DNA of 64,000 bases from Dermatophagoides farinae (Eukaryota > Arthropoda > Arachnida > Sarcoptiformes > Pyroglyphidae). Numbering within the stretch: position 1 is the stretch's first letter; each line of letters starts with the position of its first letter. Where the stretch lies: positions 186,001 to 250,000 of the forward strand of contig NW_027461523.1 in the NCBI RefSeq assembly GCF_024713945.1, in the 5' to 3' direction. The position numbers and the translations under genes were made by a program. The notes beneath the pieces were generated by a model, which was given only the letters and a program-made list of their open reading frames with translations, did no database searches and was not told where the DNA came from. Below, piece after piece: positions 19,787 through 30,200 of the stretch.

Positions 19787-22435
19787 TTATAACTTAAAAA
19801 AACTTATTATGTAATTGTTTATTTCGTTTCTCAGTCCGATTGATCTGCCTAGACTATTAAAGTTTGCACACTCGTCAATAGTGTCTAAATCCAGGATATT
19901 GCTGGAGCTTAGGTCTTTCTCAACCATTAATTTATCATTCTCTTTTTCTATTTCGGTATCATCTTCCTCGGAAGAAAGCTCGCACAATTCGTTTTGAGAA
20001 TCAACGTAACCTTCGCCTTCTTCTTCAATAGCGTATTCTGATAAAACTTTCTTATACGTCTTTTGCTTATTGCAAAATTTCGTCAGCCGAGCTGCAAACT
20101 TACGCATAACAATTGAATTGTAATTTAAGTCGATGAGTTTCTTCAAAGCTACTTTTTGCTGATTCAAGAGAACTAAAATTTTTAATGCTTGCTCTTGCAA
20201 TGATTCAACCGTATTTGTATTTTCTGTAAATTTAGTGAAAAAACTTAGAAAAGTGAGTACCGCAAAAAAGGCATTTAACTTTTCATCCAGATATCTCTCG
20301 GAACTTTTGTTTAAACTTGCTTCAAAGTTGCGGATCATCACTAAGTAAAGACTTTTTTTATAAGCTTGTATTTTCGCTTTAACGGTGTAGTCTTTTTTAA
20401 TCACAATTAAGTCTACAATAAAGCTAAAAAGATAACAAAAGTAATTGTAAAATTCTACGACGTATTGCTCGAAATAATTAAAAACAAAAGTTTTTCCTAA
20501 ACTTTCTTCAGTTAGTTCTAAATCAATCAACAGTTTATTAAACGCCAAGATAGGTTCGCTCGATGTTTTTAATTGAAGCAAAAGCGAAGCACGCGAAAAA
20601 AAATCTTTGAGAAGTTCAAATTCTGCAATTAAGCTAGAAAAATCGATGTATTTTTCCAAGTAATTGTTGTCCAATGTGCCTACAATACACATTTTTTCAT
20701 AATTTTCAACACGAACCAGTTTCAAACTGTTCTTCAAATAAAAATCTAACGCAATACTGTCACTTGTAAGAAATAAAGGAAGCTTATGTTCAGAGCTAAA
20801 TAGTCCTAAACAAAACTGTTCGAGTAGTTCGTTGAGCAAATTTTTTGAGATGGAGTAATAGTATTTATCCAAAACCAAAAGTAAGAGTTTGAAACAAACC
20901 TGGCTCATTTTAAGTTGGATGAGATGGTCATCATTTTGGTTAACGACTTCGAGTAAAAATTTGTTGTAAGAATCTTCAGTAATAAAAAAATCGGCTAGTT
21001 TTAAAGATCTAGAGATCATGTTTTCTTTACATTCAGCCAACGCTAATATCAAATTCCGTAACAATAAATTAAAAAAACTAGAAGTGAGTTGTTCGTCGAA
21101 ATTAAAGCAGTAACAACTCAAATTATCCAAGATAGCAAAAAGCAAGCGTCTACATCGAAGTCTTAACGAGTTTATTCTTGTATATCCTGACTGGTTCTCT
21201 ATTATTAACAATTTAATAAGTAGAGAAAAACTAGTTAATGTGGTTAAATATATATCCTCATACATATTAGTTTCAGCATCGAGCAGTACCAAGTATTTAA
21301 GACATTCTTTGAGTTTTTTCGTAGCGACAAAAAAATTACTAAGTGTATTAAACAGCATTTGCCAGTTGCTTTGGTCATAAAAAACTAAAGTTAAATCATT
21401 TGTTTCTCTAATCAATCTCAATGCTTCATTAGTGTCCCCAACGAGTATTGGATGCTTCTTAGCAATTTCACCTAATGCGTTACGTGATTTTAAATGATCA
21501 TATAATTTCTTGACAAAAGTAACTCGAATTTCTTCAAATTGGTCTGTCGAAACATACAGAACAATCAGGTTTAAAAAATCTGCGAACTGGGAAAAATAAC
21601 TCCAATCACAAATGATAGGAACATGATTGGTGCAGTTGTCAAAATATATATTTATGTAAGGTTCAATCTGATTATTGTAAGAGTTAGTTTTAGATTTCTC
21701 ACCGACTGCTCGGCTAATTAGTGAAGCAAGCAGGACGTTCAAAGGCTCGACTTTGTTTAAATATGTTTGTGTACAATCGAACTTGAGCAATTTAACCGAG
21801 TTTCGAAAGCAAGCGTTACATATCAATTTTATATTTACAGTTTCACTCGAAAACCAATCAAAATGAGATAACATAAGTTTTAATGGTAATAAAGACAAGC
21901 TAAATAAAAACGAAGATGACGTCGAATGCCCCTGAATCGAGTACAAAAATTTAGTATGACAATCGGTTTCATTTTCTAAACTTATCGAACTTGAATGCAA
22001 CTTTGCGAAGTAATTTAATAATACGTGGACTGATTCGATATCTTCCAAGTAAAAATTATGTAAATATTTTTCCACGCTTTTTGATAGTTCCGCATTGATA
22101 TTAAAAGGGCTAGGAGAAACAAAGCTGTACAGCTTTAACATTGTAATTAAAGAATCAAAAAACCCTTGAACTAACACGATCAATGCATAGAGCTCACGGC
22201 CAATTTCTTCATTTAACACGCCATATTGATGACCTAATTTAGAAAAATTTTTTTTTTTTTTGACGTCGTAGTTTAATAAACTGAGAGTTTCAACGTTCAT
22301 GACTTCTCTTTTCAAAAGATTTTGTGCAAAATTGCCTATAGAAAATAGTTTATCGAGGCATCCATCGTTGATTAGCTCTTTACTAAAGGCTTCTACCTCG
22401 TCTTCTACAACATACAAACTGAACCATTCAATCAT
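19787..22435 (-). CDS. Large helical-repeat protein with acidic tail, 882 aa, unknown
   Basis: I do not recognise this protein. Residues 1-790 are almost entirely amphipathic helices rich in L, F, K and N with no membrane span, in the style of HEAT/ARM-type or nucleoporin/karyopherin scaffolds. The region of about 800-855 is strongly acidic (EEEGEG, SSEEDDTEIEKEND), and the last 25 residues are again hydrophobic. Acidic stretches after helical repeats occur in nucleolar and nuclear-transport factors, but nothing specific supports that here. It is convergent with SEC31 (120 bp between stops) and has an ATG at 22435. No intron is needed. Confidence 0.62.
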   Translation of the reverse strand: MIEWFSLYVVEDEVEAFSKELINDGCLDKLFSIGNFAQNLLKREVMNVETLSLLNYDVKKKKNFSKLGHQYGVLNEEIGRELYALIVLVQGFFDSLITMLKLYSFVSPSPFNINAELSKSVEKYLHNFYLEDIESVHVLLNYFAKLHSSSISLENETDCHTKFLYSIQGHSTSSSFLFSLSLLPLKLMLSHFDWFSSETVNIKLICNACFRNSVKLLKFDCTQTYLNKVEPLNVLLASLISRAVGEKSKTNSYNNQIEPYINIYFDNCTNHVPIICDWSYFSQFADFLNLIVLYVSTDQFEEIRVTFVKKLYDHLKSRNALGEIAKKHPILVGDTNEALRLIRETNDLTLVFYDQSNWQMLFNTLSNFFVATKKLKECLKYLVLLDAETNMYEDIYLTTLTSFSLLIKLLIIENQSGYTRINSLRLRCRRLLFAILDNLSCYCFNFDEQLTSSFFNLLLRNLILALAECKENMISRSLKLADFFITEDSYNKFLLEVVNQNDDHLIQLKMSQVCFKLLLLVLDKYYYSISKNLLNELLEQFCLGLFSSEHKLPLFLTSDSIALDFYLKNSLKLVRVENYEKMCIVGTLDNNYLEKYIDFSSLIAEFELLKDFFSRASLLLQLKTSSEPILAFNKLLIDLELTEESLGKTFVFNYFEQYVVEFYNYFCYLFSFIVDLIVIKKDYTVKAKIQAYKKSLYLVMIRNFEASLNKSSERYLDEKLNAFFAVLTFLSFFTKFTENTNTVESLQEQALKILVLLNQQKVALKKLIDLNYNSIVMRKFAARLTKFCNKQKTYKKVLSEYAIEEEGEGYVDSQNELCELSSEEDDTEIEKENDKLMVEKDLSSSNILDLDTIDECANFNSLGRSIGLRNEINNYIISFFKL

Positions 22436-22573
22436 TCAAATCTATGTATCTCAGAACAAACCACTGTAGTTTTCAAACGTCGAATTTTAATATGTCATGA
22501 TAACTTTTCTAAACAATTATAAATACTAATTTGTTAACTAATGAAAATAAATCTACATAATGTGTTCGAGAAA

Positions 22574-22948
22574 TTATTTATTTTTTTTTTTTTGCAGATT
22601 TTTTCTAGAAATCCAGAAATCAGCGATTTTTTTTTTTAACATTTCAAAAGCAGTTTGATCTTTAGGATATTGACTAGCAGCACCGCCCCCTTTTTCGATA
22701 ACTGCATTAATTTTTTTGACTTTCATACGGTTTTTGCTTGAACTATTCAGAAACCAAGTTTGCCAAATCATCAAAACGGACGCTATAAAGGACAAAGCGT
22801 AAAAATTTTCTACAAGTTTTATAGCAAGCAGAACGCAGCCTACAACGATCACAGTAGAAAATATATAGTCCAAAAATTCGGACTTGTTTATTCCACGTAT
22901 ATGGACTGACCTAAAATCATCACTGTATTCCAAAACGTTTGTACTCAT
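22574..22948 (-). CDS. Small ER membrane protein with KKXX tail, 124 aa
   Basis: Two adjacent hydrophobic segments (about residues 28-47 and 50-68) form a helical hairpin after a polar N-terminus. The tail is basic and ends KKNK, a KKXX-type ER retrieval signal if the tail faces the cytosol. A glycine-rich turn (EKGGGAASQYPKD) lies near residue 87. The layout resembles small subunits of ER complexes such as signal peptidase, oligosaccharyltransferase or EMC, but I cannot assign one. The tail lysines come from an A-run, so the exact end should be treated with care. Its start lies only 70 bp from the start of the divergent small gene at 23019. Confidence 0.65.
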   Translation of the reverse strand: MSTNVLEYSDDFRSVHIRGINKSEFLDYIFSTVIVVGCVLLAIKLVENFYALSFIASVLMIWQTWFLNSSSKNRMKVKKINAVIEKGGGAASQYPKDQTAFEMLKKKIADFWISRKNLQKKKNK

Positions 22949-23018
22949 AATAGTGGTTTTAATCTATTTATTTTATTTGAAATAATTAATGAACCTATGG
23001 AACTACGGTTGGTTGCTA

Positions 23019-23342
23019 ATGGTTGTTTCTCGGGCTAAACACGTTAAAATTATGTTAGAAGAAAATGATGTTAGTCAGTAAGGATAAAATATTCCTAATT
23101 TGATTTAGTTTAAGACGTCAAGACGTTACAACAAATTTAAAAGATTTAGCAAACGCTAAAAAAATTGTAAGTAAAATTTAAACTTATTTCAGCACGAAAC
23201 CCAAGTTTCTATTTATAATGAAATATTAAAAAAAAAAATAAATATTTTATCTTCGCAACAAATAATAAATAATAGTCTCGAAAAAGAAAATAAACACAAA
23301 ATGCATAAATTATCCCAAATATTAAATAAAAGATTTTATTGA
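23019..23342 (+). CDS. Hidden three-exon gene for an 88-aa coiled-coil protein
   Basis: The CDS is join(23019..23077, 23109..23166, 23193..23342). No long ORF exists here, but removing two tiny introns (31 and 26 bp) gives one open frame of 88 codons plus TGA. The product begins MVVSRAKHVKIMLEENDVSH, is helical and charged, and its second half (EILKKKINILSSQQ to KHKMHKLSQILNK) is a likely coiled coil. A start at the in-frame ATG 23052 is also possible. I recognise no family; small coiled-coil subunits of kinetochore, BLOC, dynein or Mediator complexes have this look. It is divergent from the ER membrane protein gene and sits 110 bp before the next gene on the same strand. Confidence 0.68.
23078..23108 (+). 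other. Spliceosomal intron, 31 bp
   Basis: It starts GTAAGG and ends TTTAG, with CCTAAT about 12 bp before the acceptor as a branch-point candidate. It splits a CAT codon (phase 2), and removal opens the frame into exon 2. Confidence 0.72.
23167..23192 (+). other. Spliceosomal intron, 26 bp
   Basis: It starts GTAAGT and ends CTTATTTCAG. It is phase 0, falling between ATT and CAC codons. An in-frame TAA inside it would end the protein if it were retained. Confidence 0.75.
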
Positions 23343-23452
23343 TCAAACTGTCAATATAACATAAAATTAATAAATTAATGAACTTTATATTGCTTGCCTT
23401 TTTAAGTCTTAAATCTAGCTAATCAAAGCATTTACAATAGATAACGATCGAA

Positions 23453-26400
23453 ATGAGTATCAAAGTAGAACAAACGCCGTGCGAAGTGATTCCATTCAAA
23501 CAACAATGTGATTCAAAAATGACATTCCCGGGCATAAACTCTAATTTTATTTTGTACATATTACAATTAGCTGGTGTTGAAGTTTTGCTCGAAGACGGGG
23601 ATGACATTGCGATGATCCTCCATAACATTCTAACGGAGAAAAACGGTAAGGATTGCAAAACTAACAAAACACCATGGCTATATCTAGTCTACAAAGTTTG
23701 TCAACTAAAACAAGAGATTGAAAAAGAATACAAACTGTTGTTCGACGAGATAATTACTACTATCCCTTTCCAACACTTACGATTTTCAGACTTTGGGATT
23801 TACAAAAATAAGAAAGACGAATTGATCTCGACAAATTGCAGTGCAAAAGCACTTACAGAGGTTTTTATGAAAGTTGATGTCATGCTCCCATCGCTAGCTT
23901 TTTTAATAAATAAATCAAATTGCAAGCGATTTTTGACATTTGGCGACCGACTTTCACGAGCTATACAATTTGAAGTAAGTAACAGTGGTTTTAAGACCAT
24001 ACATGATATGATTAGACTTGCAGTCGCCTTAATGACAAGCTATGAACTGAGTTTAATTCATATAGCTTTGTTTTTACAAACAGAGATTTTCAAACATCTG
24101 ACTAATTTACTAGCAAATCCGGCTGTAATTCAGTCGGAACAAAACGCAATTAAAATTATTATTGAATGTATTTCAGATTCAGTAGTGCCAGTATTAGAAA
24201 ATTTTGTTTTAAGTGATAAAAATTTCAGCAACTGGTTCTTAACTTACGAGCTTATTGGTTTAATGTTCCAACTTATGATATTCATGAACCAACAAGTACT
24301 TACTGCTGTTACAGAAACTAAGATGTTAGATAATTTAAAAAAGGAAGTGCAAGGTCTTGTTGGAGATCTTTTTTCGCATGTTATGACTACACCTACGATA
24401 CTAGTCAAATTCAAATGGATTAAAGAGCTTAATTTTCTAATTTATTTATGTTCAAAAGAAGGACAATATTCTTTAATATTGGACGACATTGAATATCATT
24501 TGTTCGATATTTCTCTCTATCTTCCTTTCTCGAGAAATAATTATTTTTTACTGAGCCATGCAACAACTAAGATTATTTGCCGAATCAGCCAAATTTTTGT
24601 GGACGAAGAAAATGCTTCCATCTTACTTGATTTAAGTCTTACACTTAATTATTACTGGATCATACGTGAAATTTTATTATTCATTGACACCACCTACCTA
24701 AATGGAAGCATTTGTTTGACTCATCCGCTAAACAATGAACAACTCAACAATAGTTTAAACGAAAATCTATTCGTCATTATCAATACTCTATTATCAAACT
24801 GCTTGGATTCTCACAGATTTTCTAGATTTGGGAATATCATCATTGGTTTATTGAACGATGCTTACATTTTATCTAAAAGTCCGCGGCAAATGGTCAAGCA
24901 ACTTCAAAACTGGATAGCTTCTAATTTTTCGAAATATAAAACTGAAAACAATATTGTTCGCAAAATAAATCAACTATCGGATCAGGAAATCTTAGAAGGT
25001 TTATTACTTTTTAAATTAATTGATTCATATTTATTATCTATAAAATGGCAAATTACGGAAAAATCAGATTGGAACCAATTGTGTTTTTATCTGCCGGCTA
25101 ACTTCAAAGAATTTTTGTTCGACCTTATTCACATATTCTCAGACTTAACAGAAATTGTATTCGATTTTGATCAGTGCCAAATTAACAACGAAAAAAAAAA
25201 TTTTGAAACCAACTATAAATCTATTTTTAAAAGTTTTATATCAATAACAAATGAGTTATTACAAATTAAAATACCTGAAACTGCTTCTGAACATGAATAC
25301 TTAGTTAAATTAAGTAAAAACAAACAAGATTGTATTGTTTTCAACAAACCTTTAATTTTGAAAAACAATAATTTAAATATGACAACTAGTCGTTTATTAG
25401 AACTGACTGAATCGTTTCTGTACAAATGTCTGGATCCAGAATCAATAGGTCTTGATTTATCTGTTATCTCTGTTTTTGAAAATACGGATCTGTTAAGTAA
25501 AGCAACTACGGTTCGTGTTTTTTCACAGTATATTAAATGTCATAAATGTCGAATTCTGAATTCAGTTGATGCATTCGAAATTAACCAAGTTACTTTACTA
25601 TTGGTCGGATGTTTTTTTCAAATTAGTAACGAATTGACTCTTCAAAACAAACTTTTCGACTATGTATCTGCTAACAAGCAAATTTTCAACTCTATTCTAG
25701 AAGAAATAATTCTGAATAAACGGAATTATTTGAATTTCATTGTTGAACTATATCTTAACATTTCCATTGAATCAGTTGCAATAAAGTTCTTGTCGTTAGA
25801 AGTGACGCAATTATTGAGTGACGAGGTTGATTTATTACAAAAGACCAACGTTAGCCATCTTGCACAACAAAGTATAAATCATAAAATGAATTTGAACAAT
25901 ATGATTAACAAAACATTCGCCATTTTATTTGAAAATTCTGAGCAAGATTTTCGAAAAAACAATGTAAACGGGTGCTTAAGTGAACTATTGAATCACTGCG
26001 TCTATTTAGTTACGTATTTACATTCTATATCAGAATCAATCGAATTATTGTACCAAGACGAGAACATTGAGATAATGTCTAGTTTTCAGAAATATTGCAG
26101 TGTCGGTCAGTTGGGTTGCATCTTTAAGTATCTGTCGACGTGTTTAACCTATGTAGATTCTAATGTGTTGGCACCCGACAAAGCTGATTTTTTTCGACGT
26201 GTATATTATCCTTCTATTCCTTCGTTAAATAATCAAGCGATGGGAATTGAATTTGAGAATTACCAGATGGCACTACCTTTTGATCAGATTATGTTAGGTA
26301 GTTACATATATTTTGCCCAAGAATTTGTTTTTGTAGTTGATTTGTCAGTTCTAGATTCTTATCTTAATTTAGTAAGCTCTGCATTGGTTCATGCCAATCA

Positions 26401-26986
26401 GTTAGTTCAAAGTACTCAAGAGCAAATTTTGAAAAAATTTATTTTCAGCGATATTGAGCTAATCAATAGTAAAGCAACTAGTTTAATGTATAAGAAGCCA
26501 ATACACATAAAAGTTTTGGTAAACCTTGTTAATTTTATGTTCAAAAACTATGCATCCTCGAGGTCGAATGAAGTTTATGTACAAGCTAAAAAATTATGTC
26601 TGAAACTAAATCAGCTACTTAGTGAAGAATATTTAACCTTGTTGCCCACTCATATTGTTAAGTACTTGATAGAATTGATTATGGAAACTCAGAGTCAAAA
26701 CATGATACTCCCAGACGCCCGTAGTATTACTAAATTATTTATAGTAGTGTTGAAAAATATGAGTCCAATGCTTTACAACAACAAAACTAAAAAAATGCTC
26801 AATGAACTTATTGCTTTTATGACTGATTTATTAGAACATGTAAATTTAACAAAAATCAAATTATGTGTTAACGATTTTCAATTAATTATTTACACACTTC
26901 TTCCAAGTTTAAACACCGCCAATATCTCATTTGAAATTTCGCAGTTGAATGACATATACATTCGCAAAAACGTTAATTCGCTATAA
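23453..26986 (+). CDS. Very large helical protein, 1177 aa, unknown
   Basis: I do not recognise this protein. It is almost wholly helical with leucine/isoleucine-rich amphipathic segments throughout, no convincing membrane span, no signal peptide and no low-complexity region. This pattern fits an alpha-solenoid scaffold such as a nucleoporin, karyopherin or HEAT-repeat complex subunit. Its N-terminus (FPGINSNFILYILQLAGVEV then a DGDD turn) shows no known motif. The ATG at 23453 is the first in the frame. It lies 110 bp after the hidden small gene and 282 bp before the PTEN-formin on the same strand. A short A-run at about 25192-25200 does not break the frame. Confidence 0.68.
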   Translation: MSIKVEQTPCEVIPFKQQCDSKMTFPGINSNFILYILQLAGVEVLLEDGDDIAMILHNILTEKNGKDCKTNKTPWLYLVYKVCQLKQEIEKEYKLLFDEIITTIPFQHLRFSDFGIYKNKKDELISTNCSAKALTEVFMKVDVMLPSLAFLINKSNCKRFLTFGDRLSRAIQFEVSNSGFKTIHDMIRLAVALMTSYELSLIHIALFLQTEIFKHLTNLLANPAVIQSEQNAIKIIIECISDSVVPVLENFVLSDKNFSNWFLTYELIGLMFQLMIFMNQQVLTAVTETKMLDNLKKEVQGLVGDLFSHVMTTPTILVKFKWIKELNFLIYLCSKEGQYSLILDDIEYHLFDISLYLPFSRNNYFLLSHATTKIICRISQIFVDEENASILLDLSLTLNYYWIIREILLFIDTTYLNGSICLTHPLNNEQLNNSLNENLFVIINTLLSNCLDSHRFSRFGNIIIGLLNDAYILSKSPRQMVKQLQNWIASNFSKYKTENNIVRKINQLSDQEILEGLLLFKLIDSYLLSIKWQITEKSDWNQLCFYLPANFKEFLFDLIHIFSDLTEIVFDFDQCQINNEKKNFETNYKSIFKSFISITNELLQIKIPETASEHEYLVKLSKNKQDCIVFNKPLILKNNNLNMTTSRLLELTESFLYKCLDPESIGLDLSVISVFENTDLLSKATTVRVFSQYIKCHKCRILNSVDAFEINQVTLLLVGCFFQISNELTLQNKLFDYVSANKQIFNSILEEIILNKRNYLNFIVELYLNISIESVAIKFLSLEVTQLLSDEVDLLQKTNVSHLAQQSINHKMNLNNMINKTFAILFENSEQDFRKNNVNGCLSELLNHCVYLVTYLHSISESIELLYQDENIEIMSSFQKYCSVGQLGCIFKYLSTCLTYVDSNVLAPDKADFFRRVYYPSIPSLNNQAMGIEFENYQMALPFDQIMLGSYIYFAQEFVFVVDLSVLDSYLNLVSSALVHANQLVQSTQEQILKKFIFSDIELINSKATSLMYKKPIHIKVLVNLVNFMFKNYASSRSNEVYVQAKKLCLKLNQLLSEEYLTLLPTHIVKYLIELIMETQSQNMILPDARSITKLFIVVLKNMSPMLYNNKTKKMLNELIAFMTDLLEHVNLTKIKLCVNDFQLIIYTLLPSLNTANISFEISQLNDIYIRKNVNSL

Positions 26987-27268
26987 ACTACTTTATCGTA
27001 ATTTTAAGTCAAACAAAATTTGGGACAATGTTATGATCGTTTGCTTTATTTGAAATGAATATAAGATATTTGTGTCATTTTTATATTTGCTCTATAATGT
27101 AAACTTTTTTAACGAATTTTTGAGATACACAACTTGCGATACATAGGCATATTGTGTTCTATTTTCTAATTATAAGCTTGTAAGAATATTAAATGTTGTA
27201 AAATTAATAAATAATTCTAGAGAAAAAAACGAGAGATTGTTATATTAATATGGTTGAATGATCAAAAA

Positions 27269-30200
27269 ATGATTGATTCTAATTATGCAAAAGAACATTA
27301 TGGAATCTCAGTGGATGATGAAAATAAAATTAAAATAACCAACGCGGCGTTACTTGATAATTTTAGATTAAACCGAGACGATTGGTCTATTTTTAATTGT
27401 TCAGAAAATGAGATGTCAGAATCACTTCATGAAGACATCATCAACATGGACAATCCTAAAATAATATCAAGATTTACGACTCCAGTTTATTTATCGGCGT
27501 TTTCGAACAAAATTCTACTAAGTTTACACCTCACTCAAGAAAAAACGTTGAGTGTTTCCTCGATCAGTAGTATTGTGTCTGATATTTTTCACATTTCTTC
27601 ATTGGTTCAAGGAAAAATTTTAATTGTATACTTATCGTCCAATCCATCATATAAAAATTTGTCGCAAGACATACGGTTGCAGAACAGATTTCATTTTATA
27701 GAGCTGAAAGATACGAATACATTTTCCTTAATTGATGTTCAATACTTTTGTCAAATAATAGACGGATGGATTTGCGAGTCTTTCGAAAAATCAGTGTTAC
27801 TCATAACCCATGAAGTATCTCACACTCTGCAAAGTTATTTCTTCATGCTCACCTTATATCAAACCGTTAAAAATTTGTTTCTATTGAACATTAAAACCGT
27901 AACTGCGCTAACAAACTTTCTCCAACCATATGTAAATACAAGTACACTCGAATTTAACCAGTTAATTGATTTACTATCTTCTTCAGAATTCGAAAATAAT
28001 TTATTAGCTACTCTAGGCATTGAAATTTCTAATATTTATGGCTTTTCAAGTGTTAAGTATGATGAATCACGACTTTTTACTGAGCTTCAAACGATTAATC
28101 AGGAAAAGACAACTAATAATTGGAATATTTCTTTTCAATTATTAATGGTCATATCGTATATGTCAATATCGACTCATCTTAGAAGAGATTTCATTAGTTC
28201 ATTACCGAATTCTAACATGAAAATAGAAGGAAAATCTTGTTTTCATTTTGTTGAGTGGAGTAAATGCTTTTCTACAAAAACTACTAATATAATGAAACTT
28301 ATTATTACGAAAACATTTTTTAAATCAACATATCCTAGATTTAATCATTTGAAATTATCTTTTTTTGAAAAAGATGATCTATCAACTGAGTATGAACTGC
28401 TCACGTTTTCTATATTATTTGACTTCCAAAAAGCTATAACAAATTACAAAAACACTAATGAAAAAGAATCTTCTTTAGTTAAATTAATAGAAGATGAAAT
28501 CATATATAAGCCTTTAGATGAGTATAAAAAAAAAAAGAGCGTAAGAATCAAAAAAAAAAATGCTACTTGCTTACAGTCATATGTTTCGATGCTTCATCAA
28601 TTATATGATCGAAATAATAAAAAATTACACGTTTCAGCATTAAGGAAAGGTGAAACTATTCTTAAGGAAATTAATTATACAGATAGTGTTTCCGCGATAC
28701 CATTGTTTAATGTTTCTCTCATGACAAAGCGACATTTAAGTGGAACACAAGAATATTTTTACAATCTAACCGAGTTAAATAAGTTGTATAAGTTAGACAA
28801 TGAATTATTGTTTGTTGTCAATCAGAAAATTCCATTTGATTATTCCAGACTGATAATCAAATTAAGAAAAATATTACTTGTCTCTGATCAAGAATTTCAC
28901 AGTATCATCTCTAATCTGGAAAAAGAAGAAACTAAAAAAGGTTTTTTCAGCTTATCTTATTCTTTTACTATCTGTTCAATACAAGGCTTCAAATATTTTA
29001 ATAACGATTTATCGTTATTTGTTTTTGAAGAAGGTAAAACGGAAGCTATTTTGAAATTTAATAATTTGGATTTATCCTTCATAGTAAGATTACACGACCA
29101 AGGTGGTGAAAGTCTTTTCTTAAAAAATTCAAAGGAATCTGAATTACAGAAAAACAATGAAAATTCTTTGTTATCGTCCTTTATTAACTTTTCTTCTAGC
29201 TTTTTAAATAAAATCGCTACTAACAATGAAAATGATTATGCTAAATTATTAATGAACAAACGAATAAAAGTTTTTGCCTCGTGTGAAAATTATAACTATT
29301 TGACTAATGTTATGAATGATATTTTGTTTAATCGGAAATATCTAAGTGAAGTTCATTGTACTGATTTTTTTTCTTTTTATCAGGCAATAAATAGACAGGC
29401 TTATATGAAAAAAAACAAAACATTTCAAAACAACCTTCAAAATGAGTTTAATCATAATGTTGTTAAAGATTACAGTGATTCAGAATCAAACGCTTCTTTT
29501 AAAAAAATCGAAAACAAAGAAAATAACGTATACATTGTTTCTTCTAATAGCCCAAATGCAAAACAATCTAACAAAAATGTAATAATACCGAGTCAAATAA
29601 AAAAAAATTCAAGCGTGCGACCTAATATGGATTATGTTAGGTATTACTCCGATGACATTGTGAAATATGATTTAAAAGAAAATGATAATAAAGAAAAATA
29701 TATAGTATATGATAAAAAATTAGGTGACGCCAAAGCAAATAAATACCAAGATTCACCGGAAAGTCAAAACGCTTCATTAAATGTTTACGATAAATTTGAA
29801 ACAAAAATCTTTTTTGATGAAAGCGCTTATGATTGTAATATTCGAGACGATATACCTGGTGTACGATTTTTGAAATCTTTACCACATAAAGAAGTTTATT
29901 ATAAAGGACCTAGTAAAGCACAAAAACCTTTTTCAAACAAATTAAATCATAAGAAAGACGTACTTGTTTTTAATGTTAACACTCAAAACGTACATAGATA
30001 TGATTGCACAAATAACTTACCAATTAAAATGGTTATTAGTTCACATAAGCATCCAGTTTACAAAACAATAAATATCGAAGAAAACTTGAAGTATTATTTA
30101 AATAATGAACGGTCTTGTTTAAGGAACCTGGAAATGAATGAAATTAATGGCCAATGTATGTGTTTAAGCATTGCTAGAATGTACCAAGCTTGTATTCGAG

